Shown here one piece after another: positions 17,208 through 26,084 of a stretch of DNA of 64,000 bases (the first letter of the stretch is position 1; each line of letters starts with the position of its first letter). The stretch is from CAZUAQ01 sp964618455 (GTDB lineage: Bacteria > Planctomycetota > Phycisphaerae > UBA1845 > PWPN01): positions 1-64,000 of the forward strand of contig CAZUAQ010000007.1 in NCBI GenBank assembly GCA_964618455.1, written 5' to 3'. The notes under the pieces were generated by a model. It worked only from the letters and a program-made list of their open reading frames with translations, made no database searches and had not been told where the DNA came from. Position numbers and translations under genes: made by a program.

Positions 17208-18599
17208 ATGGGTATCGCTCGTTTCAGGGTCGTCTGGGTAGTACTTGGCACGCTCGCGCTCTGGGGGTGCACCGAGGAGAAGAACGTCGGGCTCATCGAG
17301 CCGGAAAAGCCCTACGGCCGGCCGTTGCCTCCCGGGGAGAAAGCGCTGGTCAAACTGACCGATCCCAGCGCGTTCCCCGATTTCAGCACGGGCTTCGAGC
17401 GGAAGCAGGGCCTTGAGCAGTCCGCGCTCTACAGCCTTCAGTATCTCTCCAAGCCATCATCCCAGCAGTTCTTTCCGTACCTGGATGTGTCTCACGATCG
17501 AGCAACCGCCAGCGTCGAGGCCTTTCTCGAGGTGCTGCGTGATGCGCAGTCGCCGGACGAGTTCGACGCCATGATCAAGGATCGCTTCGACATCTACATG
17601 TCACGCGGCTACGACGAGATGGGCACCGTGCTGTTTACCGGCTACTACCGCCCGATCTTCGATGCGCGGCGGCAGCCAAACGCCGAGTTCCGCTATCCCT
17701 TGTACAAGCGTCCGGATGACCTTCGACGTGGCTCGAAGTATCTCACCCGCGGAGAGATTGAAAGTGGGGCGCTGGCGGGGCGCGGGCTGGAACTGGTCTG
17801 GCTGCGTGATCGCTTCGAGACGTACATCATCACCGTGCAGGGCTCCGCCCGGTTGCGCCTGGAGGACGGCAGCCTCTTTGACATCGGATACCACGGCGAC
17901 AACGGTCTCGAATACAGCTCCATCGGCCAGTGGCTGGTGGACCAGGGGCTCATCAATCCGAACCGTCTTTCGCTTCAAGGGCTGATCGCCTTCTTCCAGC
18001 AGAATCCGCAGATGATGGACGAGGCCCTGGCGGTCAATCAGCGCTACGTGTTCTTCACACCGCGCGAGGGCGGTCCCTTTGGTAGCCTGAACGTGCCGAT
18101 CACACCGTTCCGTTCGATCGCCACCGACAACGATGTCTATCCCCGCGCGGGAACGGCATTCGTGCAGACGCAGATCCCCGGCCGGGCAAGTGATGGCTCC
18201 ATACGCCAGTATCGTTACGAGGGGTTCGCGATGGATCAGGATACCGGCGGTGCGATCCGAGCGGCGGGGCGGTGCGACTTCTTCCTCGGCACCGGCCCGG
18301 AAATGGGAGAACTTGCCGGCAGGACTTTCGCCGAAGGCCGGCTCTACTACATTTTCGTGAAGGAAGGCGCCGGCGGGTACGACGTGATGGCCAGTCCTCC
18401 ACCGCCGGATGTGTATGAGGATCCCGGGCCGACGGTCGCGGTTCCCACGCTGGATGGTCCGACCGAAAGCTACGACGACCCGGCCATCGCCGTACCGACC
18501 ATGGACGGCCCTCCCGAGTACGAGAACTACCATGATGAGGACGACGACGGCCCGACCATTGCCGTGCCGACTATGGACGGTCCGCCCGGGAGCGGCTGA
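17208..18599 (+). CDS. MltA-type murein transglycosylase lipoprotein with acidic repeat tail
   Basis: 463 aa. The ATG at 17208 has GGAGG seven bases upstream. The signal sequence ends in a lipobox 'LALWGC', so the protein should be membrane-anchored. The MltA domain has 'FTGYYRPIFDARRQPNAEFRYPLY', 'GYHGDNGLEYSSIGQWLVDQG' and 'PGRASDGSIRQYRYEGFAMDQDTGGAI...GRCDFFLG', which includes the catalytic-Asp 3D region. MltA cleaves peptidoglycan glycan strands to 1,6-anhydro ends. The last ~60 residues hold three copies of an '[IV]AVPT[LM]DGP' unit separated by acidic, Tyr/Asp-rich spacers, which is not part of MltA. Confidence 0.9.
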   Translation: MGIARFRVVWVVLGTLALWGCTEEKNVGLIEPEKPYGRPLPPGEKALVKLTDPSAFPDFSTGFERKQGLEQSALYSLQYLSKPSSQQFFPYLDVSHDRATASVEAFLEVLRDAQSPDEFDAMIKDRFDIYMSRGYDEMGTVLFTGYYRPIFDARRQPNAEFRYPLYKRPDDLRRGSKYLTRGEIESGALAGRGLELVWLRDRFETYIITVQGSARLRLEDGSLFDIGYHGDNGLEYSSIGQWLVDQGLINPNRLSLQGLIAFFQQNPQMMDEALAVNQRYVFFTPREGGPFGSLNVPITPFRSIATDNDVYPRAGTAFVQTQIPGRASDGSIRQYRYEGFAMDQDTGGAIRAAGRCDFFLGTGPEMGELAGRTFAEGRLYYIFVKEGAGGYDVMASPPPPDVYEDPGPTVAVPTLDGPTESYDDPAIAVPTMDGPPEYENYHDEDDDGPTIAVPTMDGPPGSG

Positions 18600-18616
18600 T
18601 CGAACACCGCCGATCG

Positions 18617-19567
18617 TCAACGGGGGGAGGTGTCGGAGGTCAATCGCCGGCCCTGGCCGTCAGCTTCCCACGTATCGGCGTCACCATGCCGGTCCACGTA
18701 ACCTCGCCACAGTTCGTACCAATAGGCCAGGAACTGGTAGGGGGCCCAGCGATCGTAATGCGCCTGGGCGGTCCTGGCGGTCCACGTTCGGCGGGGGTAA
18801 CGCTCGCGCAGATGGCGCATCAGTTCCGTATCCACCGCCACGCGGTCGTAGCGACCCAGAAGCATGCACAGATTCGCGGCCCCGTAGTCGCCGATCCCCG
18901 GCAACCGCTTCAATGACTTGAAGAGTTCATCCGTCGAAGCTGTTTCGTCCGCAAACGCGTTCAGATCGATGCTTCCATCCTTCACGCCACGTGCCAGCCG
19001 AAGAATCGACGACGCTCGGTAGCCGACGCGGGCCTTGGTTTTCAATTCTGATTCCTTCACGCGCGCCAGCCGATCGGGCGTCGGGAAGCTTCGGGTCTCG
19101 GTGTCCGAGGGGACGCCCCAGTGATGCACGAGTTGCTCGACCATACGGATCGTCTGACGCCACGTCACGTTGCATGTGCAGATGACCTTGACCACGTCCT
19201 CGAATAACGTTTCGCTGCGAATCAATCGCCCGAAGCGCAGCCGCGCCGCATCATGATGCGTGCGTGAATGCAGACAGCGCTCGTGAAAGTCGAAGAAGTC
19301 CTCGTCGAGGCGAAGAATATGGCGGACGCGCTCTCGGATGCGCTTTCGCTCCGCTGCCGTGACCGCCATGCCGGATATCGCGACAAGGGTATGCTCATTC
19401 TTCATCCGCAGCGTGATGGACATCGAACGCGCATTCGAAAGGGTGACCACCGTCCGTAACGTTTTTCGCGACGCCTCCCAACGGTTCGGCGCCAGCATGA
19501 AAAAGCCGTAGGAACAGACGGCGGGGAGAAAGCTGAAGTCGGGGGGTGGGGACAGCTGAATGCGCAT
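18617..19567 (-). CDS. HhH-GPD family DNA glycosylase (AlkA/OGG-like)
   Basis: 316 aa. The N-terminal ~110 residues look like the beta-rich AlkA/OGG N-domain. The HhH-GPD core shows 'LFEDVVKVICTCNVTWRQTIRMV', 'KTKARVGYRASSILRLARGV', the helix-hairpin-helix 'LKRLPGIGDYGAANLCMLLGRY' and the catalytic Asp in 'VAVDTELM'. The Lys that gives OGG1 its lyase activity is replaced by Tyr in the hairpin, so a monofunctional AlkA-type base-removal enzyme is more likely. Which damaged base it excises cannot be told. No clear Shine-Dalgarno precedes the start. Confidence 0.85.
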   Translation of the reverse strand: MRIQLSPPPDFSFLPAVCSYGFFMLAPNRWEASRKTLRTVVTLSNARSMSITLRMKNEHTLVAISGMAVTAAERKRIRERVRHILRLDEDFFDFHERCLHSRTHHDAARLRFGRLIRSETLFEDVVKVICTCNVTWRQTIRMVEQLVHHWGVPSDTETRSFPTPDRLARVKESELKTKARVGYRASSILRLARGVKDGSIDLNAFADETASTDELFKSLKRLPGIGDYGAANLCMLLGRYDRVAVDTELMRHLRERYPRRTWTARTAQAHYDRWAPYQFLAYWYELWRGYVDRHGDADTWEADGQGRRLTSDTSPR

Positions 19568-19627
19568 GAATAATCCGGACGACGACCCTGCACTAACGCG
19601 CCAGGCAACACAGAATGCCCGGCGAGG

Positions 19628-21271
19628 TTAATTGTCGATACAGGATACGTTTGCACCGGTCATGGCGTCCAGCATGAGGCTGAGGTCCGCCTCGTCCACG
19701 TCATCGTCGAGATCGAGGAGGGCGAACTGGCATTCGGAGTCCGGCTGGGGTACTCCCGAACCGCTGTAGCAGGCCTGGAACATGCCATAATCATCCAGGT
19801 CCACGTCTCCGTCATCGTCGAGATCACCTTCACACAGAGTGCCCACCACGAAGCTGCGGACAGGCGAACGCATGAGCAGAACGGCGTCACCGTCATCATT
19901 CGTCTCGCCGGACAGAATGCGGTAGTAGACCGCGCCGGAGGACAGATTCGAGATCGTGACATTGTGGCTCGTGTGCAGACCGCTGCTCGAGGCGGACTGC
20001 CCCAGGGTGCTCGTCGGGCCGTAGTCCACGCGACTGGTCGCGGGCCAGTCGGTGTTCCAGGATATGTCGATGCGACCGGCCCCCGTCTGGTTCGCCTGGC
20101 TGATCCACGGCCCGCTCTTGACCAGGTAACGGCGCCCGCCGGCGTCCCCGTAGCCTTTGCGCGTGGAGTTGGGCATCACTTCGATGCTGTCCTGCGGGCT
20201 GAGTCCGGTGATGTTGTGCTGATGCACCGTGTTGAGGGAAGCGTCGAGGTCGGAGATGGCCTCGAATCCAGCGCCCGAGGTCCCCGCCGGGGTCCACCAC
20301 ATCTGCTCGGTGGCACCGATGTCCGTATTCCAGGTGATCAATACACTCGTACCCTGATCGGGGATGTCGGCGTAGAGGTTGGTAATGGTGATGGGATTGT
20401 CAGCATAATCGTTAAAGGATGTGCCGATCGCCGTGGCTGCCTCGAAGGCGGCGTTATCGTACTGATCGGCAAGTTCGAGTGAGAACGTGTCCCACCCGAT
20501 GTTGTTCGGATAGACGAACCAGCACGCGCAATAGACCTGCCGGGCGCGGGAGGCATTGGACGCGCCGAGATCAAGGTAGAACTGCCGCATGACCGACATG
20601 CTGCTCGGGTTCGTGTCTGCCACCCATCCCCATTCCGTGATGTACACCCCGGCATGGGGCAGTGCGTTCTCGGCATCGAGAAAATCGAGAAGCGTGGTCG
20701 GGACGCTGCTGCCGGCATGCGCGGTGACCCCGTCGTAGCCGTTCGGGCCGAGGATCTGCATGACAGACCGTTGATTGTTGACGTTGTTCATGTGGCCGAT
20801 GATTACGTTGGCATCCGGCTGGACCGCCTTGATGGCGTTGCGCACCTTTTCAAAACCGGCGGCATAGATGCTCGGCGTAACGTCGAAGAACTCCACTTCA
20901 TTACCGATCGAGTACGTGCGGCAGTAGTTCTTGATCTGGTTGGCCCAGTTCCCGCATTGGCTGGCAAACGCATCCTGATCGGCAGTGTTCAGCGGCACGG
21001 TCTGTTCCCATCTCCAGTCGAGGCGCTGGAGCACGGTGAACCCTTGCGCGGTGGCCGGCTTGTAACGTCCACCGACGTTGGGTCCGCCACCATCCGTGGC
21101 ATTCGCTTCAACCACCCATCCGGTGCGATGGCTCATGACGTCCACCGCCATGCCCCAGTCAAAAAAGTGGACACCGAAAATGTGCTTCGATTCGGCCTGG
21201 AGGGCGTTCGGAACCAGCAGCAGTATTCCCAGGCCCAGCCATCTCCAACTCGTCGGACGAAATGTGTGCAT
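19628..21271 (-). CDS. Secreted glycoside hydrolase-like protein with fibronectin-like and dockerin-like domains
   Basis: About 547 aa, starting at the ATG at 21271 behind AGGA. A signal peptide ends near 'ALQAES'. Residues ~30-300 look like a clan GH-A (beta/alpha)8 barrel: 'YSIGNEVEFFD' offers an Asn-Glu acid/base pair and 'GVYITEWGWVAD' a nucleophile-type Glu on a later strand. Two fibronectin-III-like segments follow ('VLITWNTDIGATEQMWW', 'RIDISWNTDWPATSRVDYG'). The C-terminus is a dockerin-like pair ('GDLDDDGDVDLDDYGMF', 'LDLDDDVDEADLSLML'). Polysaccharide breakdown outside the cell is likely; the exact GH family is not assigned. Confidence 0.72.
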   Translation of the reverse strand: MHTFRPTSWRWLGLGILLLVPNALQAESKHIFGVHFFDWGMAVDVMSHRTGWVVEANATDGGGPNVGGRYKPATAQGFTVLQRLDWRWEQTVPLNTADQDAFASQCGNWANQIKNYCRTYSIGNEVEFFDVTPSIYAAGFEKVRNAIKAVQPDANVIIGHMNNVNNQRSVMQILGPNGYDGVTAHAGSSVPTTLLDFLDAENALPHAGVYITEWGWVADTNPSSMSVMRQFYLDLGASNASRARQVYCACWFVYPNNIGWDTFSLELADQYDNAAFEAATAIGTSFNDYADNPITITNLYADIPDQGTSVLITWNTDIGATEQMWWTPAGTSGAGFEAISDLDASLNTVHQHNITGLSPQDSIEVMPNSTRKGYGDAGGRRYLVKSGPWISQANQTGAGRIDISWNTDWPATSRVDYGPTSTLGQSASSSGLHTSHNVTISNLSSGAVYYRILSGETNDDGDAVLLMRSPVRSFVVGTLCEGDLDDDGDVDLDDYGMFQACYSGSGVPQPDSECQFALLDLDDDVDEADLSLMLDAMTGANVSCIDN

Positions 21272-21310
21272 GTCAGGCATCCTGTTTGGGTCGCGAGGAG
21301 TGAGAGTCAA

Positions 21311-21596
21311 CCACGCCCGGGAGGCGTATCTTGCGTAGACGCTGATTCAAGCTGACCGAACGGCGGGCAGACTGTTCACCGGGAGCACCCCTGTATCCAT
21401 GGTTTATTTCCGCGACTTCCATCTTTATCATAACCCATGATACGGGTTGATTCAATAAAATCCTGCGAAAGGGAAACCCATCTGATGCGGGTGCAGCAGG
21501 CTGCATCTGGCATCGTGTTTGGCATAAGATGGATCGCGTTTGACGTCCGTCGCCGCAGGGTGACAGGAGTACGATCCAACCTCGACAGGGCAGCAT
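21311..21596. other. Divergent intergenic region, nothing distinctive
   Basis: The region lies between the divergent glycoside hydrolase-like and oxidoreductase genes and must hold both promoters. It is locally AT-richer around 21410-21460. No ORF, tRNA or convincing repeat is seen. Confidence 0.3.
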
Positions 21597-22724
21597 ATGA
21601 GCAGTGAACGAACATTCGGCGTGGCAATTCTGGGCTTCGGATTCATCGGCAAGGTTCACGCCTACGGCCATCTCAACATTCCGCTCTTCTACGAACCGCC
21701 GCCATTGAAGACTCGGCTGGTGGGCGTGGCGACCAGCCGGGATGCCTCCGCCGCCAAGGCGAAAGCCCAACTGGGGTTCGAAGTTGCCACGACCGATCAA
21801 ATGGCGCTCATCGAGCGGGATGACGTGGACATCGTGCACATCTGCACGCCAAACGATCTCCATGTCGAAGCACTCCTGGCGGCGATGAAGGCCGGCAAGC
21901 ACATCTACTGCGACAAGCCCCTGACGGCGACGGTCAAGGAGGCGGAGCGTGTCGCCGAAGCTTTCGAGTCGTATCGAGGCACGAGCCAGATGACGCTGCA
22001 GTATCGATTCTGGCCCGCCACCCTCCGCGCGAAGCAGATGGTCGATGACGGCCGACTCGGTGAGATCACGCACTTCCGGGGGGCGTATCTCCACGCAGGC
22101 AGCGTCGATCGTGCGAAAGCGCTGAACTGGAAAGCGAATGCCGAGCAGGGCGGCGGTGTGTTGAATGACCTCGGTTCCCACGTGATCGACCTTCTGCAGC
22201 ATCTTCTCGGCCCGCTCGAACCGCTTCACGCCCTGCGCCGCGTGTGGACGACGGAGCGCGAAAGTCTCCGCGCACCCGGGAGCAGGATCCCCGTGGTCGC
22301 CGAGGATTTCGCCATGGTCACCATGCAGACGTCGACCGGCGCGCCGGGCGTGATCGAGGCCAGCAAGATCGCCACAGGAAGCGAGGACGAACTTCGCTTC
22401 GAAATTCACGGTGATCGCGGAGCGCTGCGATTCAACCTCATGGACCCGAACTGGCTGGAGTTCTGTGACCAGGCAGACAAGGACACGCCCCTGGGGGGAG
22501 AGCGAGGATGGAAACGGATCGGCTGCGTGCATCGCTATGAAAAACCGGCAGGCTTTCCCGGACCCAAGCAGAGCATCGGCTGGATGCGCGGGCACATGCA
22601 CTGCCTGCATCACTTCCTGGAGGCCGTTGCCCGAGGCGGACGCGGCGAACCGAATCTCATGGCAGGGGTGGAACTGCAGCGGCAACTCGATTGTATTGCG
22701 AAGATGGCGAAAACCGTGGGGTGA
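21597..22724 (+). CDS. Gfo/Idh/MocA family oxidoreductase
   Basis: 375 aa. The N-terminal Rossmann segment 'VAILGFGFIGKVHAYGH' has the GxGxxG dinucleotide motif; 'VHICTPNDLHVEALLAAMKAGKHIYCDKPL' carries the DKP variant of the conserved EKP; 'GGGVLNDLGSHVIDLLQHLLG' is the conserved C-domain motif with the catalytic-type Asp and His. Family members are NAD(P)-dependent dehydrogenases of sugars, inositols or related compounds. Specific substrate cannot be assigned. It stands alone on this strand; the next gene converges on it. Confidence 0.92.
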   Translation: MSSERTFGVAILGFGFIGKVHAYGHLNIPLFYEPPPLKTRLVGVATSRDASAAKAKAQLGFEVATTDQMALIERDDVDIVHICTPNDLHVEALLAAMKAGKHIYCDKPLTATVKEAERVAEAFESYRGTSQMTLQYRFWPATLRAKQMVDDGRLGEITHFRGAYLHAGSVDRAKALNWKANAEQGGGVLNDLGSHVIDLLQHLLGPLEPLHALRRVWTTERESLRAPGSRIPVVAEDFAMVTMQTSTGAPGVIEASKIATGSEDELRFEIHGDRGALRFNLMDPNWLEFCDQADKDTPLGGERGWKRIGCVHRYEKPAGFPGPKQSIGWMRGHMHCLHHFLEAVARGGRGEPNLMAGVELQRQLDCIAKMAKTVG

Positions 22725-22762
22725 CGGCCCGTCGCTGAGGCGAAACGGTCGCTGTGTCGGTG

Positions 22763-23782
22763 CTAGTGCTCACGATCGACGATCATTCGCGCCATACTCA
22801 TCAAGGCATCGCGCGCGTCGGTGCGGGGCAGGTCACGGAGGCAGCTTACGGCGGAGTCCACGTAGCGCCGCGCGGCGACAAGAGTATGGTCAAGACTGCC
22901 GGTCTGCTCCAGCAGCGGCTGCAGGATCCGGCGATCGGGGGAAGGCTGCTCCAGGAAGGCAAGCAGTTGGCGTCGCTGCTCATGGTTCCCTTCGCGCAGG
23001 CCATGGATGATCGGCATCGTGAGCTTGTGTTTTTCGAGATCGCGCCCGAGCGTTTTGCCCATCCGCTGTTCAGAGCCGATGATGTCGAGCACGTCATCGG
23101 TGATCTGGAAAGCGATGCCCACATCCAGGCCGAACCGTTCGAATGCCGCCACCGTGCCGGCATCCGCACCGGCGTACTTTGCCCCGAGCAGACAGCACGT
23201 TCCGGTTAACGCGGCGGTCTTCTTCGTGATGATCTCCAGATACTCGTCGAGAGTCAGGTCGTTGTTGCCGCGATGGTGAATCTGCTGGAGTTCCCCCTCG
23301 CACACGGTGTTCGTCGTGGAGCCGATGGTGCGTGAGGCGTCCTGAGAATCGAGTGAACTGCACAGGTGGAATGCGTGGCTGATCAGGAAGTCACCAAGGA
23401 GGATGGCAGCCTCGTTTCCCTGGAGCCGGTTGACGGTCGGAAAGCGCCGCCGGACGTCCGCATCATCCAGGACGTCGTCGTGGACAAGCGTCGCCATGTG
23501 GACCATCTCGACCACGGCGGCCAGGGTTCGATGGGCGTCACGAATGCCCCCGCATGCCTGGCCTGACAGCAGCACCAGTGCCGGGCGCAGCATCTTGCCC
23601 CGGTAGCGTCGTACGTGGCCGCACAATTCGTCGACGACGGGGATGCCGGTGCCGAGTTCGTCGTCGAAGATGCGGCAGACCTGTTCAAGATCGGAAGCAA
23701 TCGCTTCGTAATGTGTGGCCAACGCGGGCATGTGAGCCTCATAATTCTTGGCGTGAACATGATTTTGCTGTGCCGTCTGCAT
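22763..23782 (-). CDS. Polyprenyl (isoprenyl) diphosphate synthase
   Basis: 339 aa. Both aspartate-rich motifs are present: the first in 'MVHMATLVHDDVLDDADVRR' and the second in 'AFQITDDVLDIIG'. Also 'RRYRGKMLRPALVLL' and 'GDFLISHAF', typical of trans-prenyltransferases. The length and small residues before the first motif fit medium/long-chain synthases that make the quinone side chain, for example octaprenyl diphosphate. The start codon is uncertain; no Shine-Dalgarno is obvious. The inverted repeats just upstream (23799-23840) may regulate it. Confidence 0.92.
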   Translation of the reverse strand: MQTAQQNHVHAKNYEAHMPALATHYEAIASDLEQVCRIFDDELGTGIPVVDELCGHVRRYRGKMLRPALVLLSGQACGGIRDAHRTLAAVVEMVHMATLVHDDVLDDADVRRRFPTVNRLQGNEAAILLGDFLISHAFHLCSSLDSQDASRTIGSTTNTVCEGELQQIHHRGNNDLTLDEYLEIITKKTAALTGTCCLLGAKYAGADAGTVAAFERFGLDVGIAFQITDDVLDIIGSEQRMGKTLGRDLEKHKLTMPIIHGLREGNHEQRRQLLAFLEQPSPDRRILQPLLEQTGSLDHTLVAARRYVDSAVSCLRDLPRTDARDALMSMARMIVDREH

Positions 23783-23798
23783 GCATTATCTTAATGGC

Positions 23799-23840
23799 AC
23801 TCGCGTAGGCTCGCGAGTTGTTTCAGAAGTTTTGAAAACT
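23799..23840. promoter_or_regulatory. Two inverted repeats upstream of the prenyl synthase
   Basis: ACTCGCG at 23799-23805 pairs with CGCGAGT at 23812-23818. Directly next to it AGTTTT-G-AAAACT (23828-23840) is a perfect palindrome. Both lie 17-60 bp upstream of the start on the minus strand. Operator or promoter function is a guess. Confidence 0.3.
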
Positions 23841-24007
23841 CGCTAAGAGTCCGTTTCCTGGCGCTATGCAGCCTTCTCTGGCAACGGCGCAGCTGTGCCG
23901 TCGCTTGGCGGGTATGCCTCCGGCACCGTGCCCTTATCTTGTCACGCCGATCGCCGGACATTACAAGGTGGATTGCGAATGGAACGGTTGTGAACGGGAG
24001 GACCGCC

Positions 24008-25399
24008 TTGGGATCCGTTGAGAGAATTGCCGTCATCGGTCTGGACTGCGCGGAGCCGTCGCTGCTTTTTGACAAGTGGCTGGACGACCTGCCGAACCTC
24101 AAGCGGCTCTGTGAGGGGGGGATGTTCGGCAACCTCGAGAGCAGCATGCCGCCGATCACGGTGCCCGCCTGGTCCTGCATGGCGTCGAGCAAGGATCCCG
24201 GGAGCCTCGGCATTTACGGCTTCCGCAATCGCAAAGACCACACCTATGACGGGCTGTCCATCGCGACGTCCCTGGCAGTACGCGAGCCGCGGCTCTGGGA
24301 TCTGTTCAACGCCCGGGGCAAGAGCAGCATCGTCATCGGCGTGCCGGGTACCTTTCCGATCACGCGGCCGGTCAAAGGGGCGATGATCTGCGGTTTCCTT
24401 GCCCCCGATGCCCAGTCCGACTATTGCCATCCCCCGGCCATGAAGAGTGAGATCGCCGATCTCGTCGGGGAGTACCTCGTGGATGTTCGCGGCTTCCGTA
24501 CTGATGACAAGCAGTGGTTGCTCGACCAGATCTACGAGATGACCGAGAAGCGCTTCAAAGTCGCTAAACACCTGCTCACCACGCGACCCTGGGAGCTGTT
24601 CTGGATCGTCGAGATGGGCGTGGATCGGATCCATCACGGCTTCTGGCAGTACATGGATCCGAACCATCATCGATACGAGCCCGGCAATCCCTTCGAGAAC
24701 GCCATCCACGATTACTACGTGCGTGTGGATGAACTCATCGGTGAGCTGCTGGAGACGATGGATCTCGACACCACCGCCGTCTGGGTCGTCAGCGACCACG
24801 GCGGAAAGTGCATGACCGGCGGGTTCTGTTTCAACGACTGGCTGATTCGGGAAGGCTACCTCGTCATGAAGGACACCACCGCCGGTCAGACGAAGTTCAA
24901 GTTCGAGAACGTGGACTGGAACAGGACGCGGGTCTGGGGGGAGGGGGGTTACTACGGACGGTGCTTCATCAACGTTACCGGCCGCGAGCCGGAAGGCATC
25001 GTGCCGGAGGATCAGTACGAAGCATTGCGCGATGAGATCGTTGCCAAGCTGGAAGCGTTGCCGGATCACGAAGGGAAGGTCATGGGGACGAAGGCGTACA
25101 AACCGCAGGAGATCTACAAGAAGGTCTCAGGTGTGGCGCCGGATCTCGTGGTCATCTTCGGCGACCTCAGCTGGCGCAGCGTCGGGACCATCGGCAATGA
25201 CGCTCTCTACGTATTCGAAAATGACACCGGGCCGGACGATGCCAACCACGCTCAGCAGGGCATGTACATTCTCACGCATCCCTCCCTGCCCGCCACGGGG
25301 CGAAGGGATGACGCAACGCTCTACGACGTCGCGCCGACCAGTATGCACATGATGGGGTGGGCGATTCCCGGTGACATGCGTGGCCGCTCGCTCGTGTGA
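24008..25399 (+). CDS. Type I phosphodiesterase / nucleotide pyrophosphatase-like protein (alkaline phosphatase fold)
   Basis: 463 aa if it starts at TTG 24008, which has GGGAGG six bases upstream; in-frame GTG (23990) and ATG (23939) starts are alternatives. The alkaline phosphatase superfamily core is clear: 'VIGLDCAEPSLLF' (metal Asp), 'PPITVPAWSCMASS' (nucleophile Thr), 'GVDRIHHGFWQYMD' and 'WVVSDHGGKCM' (metal Asp/His). Homologues hydrolyse phosphodiesters or nucleotide pyrophosphates; substrate is unknown. No signal peptide is seen with this start. Confidence 0.85.
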   Translation: MGSVERIAVIGLDCAEPSLLFDKWLDDLPNLKRLCEGGMFGNLESSMPPITVPAWSCMASSKDPGSLGIYGFRNRKDHTYDGLSIATSLAVREPRLWDLFNARGKSSIVIGVPGTFPITRPVKGAMICGFLAPDAQSDYCHPPAMKSEIADLVGEYLVDVRGFRTDDKQWLLDQIYEMTEKRFKVAKHLLTTRPWELFWIVEMGVDRIHHGFWQYMDPNHHRYEPGNPFENAIHDYYVRVDELIGELLETMDLDTTAVWVVSDHGGKCMTGGFCFNDWLIREGYLVMKDTTAGQTKFKFENVDWNRTRVWGEGGYYGRCFINVTGREPEGIVPEDQYEALRDEIVAKLEALPDHEGKVMGTKAYKPQEIYKKVSGVAPDLVVIFGDLSWRSVGTIGNDALYVFENDTGPDDANHAQQGMYILTHPSLPATGRRDDATLYDVAPTSMHMMGWAIPGDMRGRSLV

Positions 25400-25622
25400 C
25401 TCGGGCCTGCATTGGGGGCCGGTGGATCCCGGGGCGGATGCTTCGAGCAACGCGCCCGATAAGAGGGGGAACATGTCGGCGTTATCGGCGAGCCTTGCGT
25501 ATAAAACCCTTCATCATCACGCCACAATCCTGGATGCCTGTTTTTCCCTGGATCGAGGCCCATTGGAATAGGTACACTTGTGAGATGGTCCACCGCATGT
25601 CGAGACCGGAAGAAGAGGTCGC

Positions 25623-25886
25623 ATGAACGACGAGACGTTGAACGAGAAACTGAGTGAGGCGCGAGCCCGCATCGACGAGCTGCCCGAGCCGCAACGGTCG
25701 CACTTGATGGAGATGCTCGAGGAGACCCGGGACCGGCACCATCAGCTCAAGAAGGACTTTGCCCGCCTCGGGCATGCGGTGAGCGATTGGCAGATGATGC
25801 TGAAGTACCTCATTTTCGATCACGAAGCCACGCGTCGCGAGCGCGACGATCTGCGTCGTCGACTCGGCGAACAATCCGGCGAGTGA
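25623..25886 (+). CDS. Small coiled-coil protein
   Basis: 87 aa with GAGG four bases before the ATG. Almost entirely helical and highly charged: 'LNEKLSEARARIDELPEPQRSH' then a second helix 'EETRDRHHQLKKDFARLGHAV' and an Arg-rich end. No known family is recognised. The consistent ribosome-binding site and codon use support a real gene. It sits between a phosphodiesterase and the corrinoid protein on the same strand. Confidence 0.6.
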   Translation: MNDETLNEKLSEARARIDELPEPQRSHLMEMLEETRDRHHQLKKDFARLGHAVSDWQMMLKYLIFDHEATRRERDDLRRRLGEQSGE

Positions 25887-25984
25887 AATCCCACTTCTCT
25901 CAGGCTCGTCACGCTTTGTTCCCCCAGTTCCCCCTTGCGTTGACGATGACAGATCGCCTTGCTACGCTGCTGAAGGACTTACTG

Positions 25985-26024
25985 GAGGCGGCCTTGAGCC
26001 GGTCTGGACGTCAAGGGCCGCCTC
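25985..26024 (+). promoter_or_regulatory. Strong stem-loop upstream of the corrinoid protein gene
   Basis: GAGGCGGCCTTGA (25985-25997) pairs with TCAAGGGCCGCCTC (26011-26024): thirteen base pairs with a single bulged base and a 13-nt loop. It lies 60 nt before the next start. It lacks a U-tract, so it is not a standard terminator. A leader-RNA or attenuator function is possible. Confidence 0.45.
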
Positions 26025-26084
26025 GAATGACCGTCCGGTTCAAGCTGGATGTGAGCACGCAGCGCTTTTTCGGAGTACACCCCG

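Noticed and set aside
25887..26084. Cobalamin riboswitch before the corrinoid protein
   Set aside because: The leader is short and lacks the recognisable conserved B12-box sequence; only a simple hairpin is visible.
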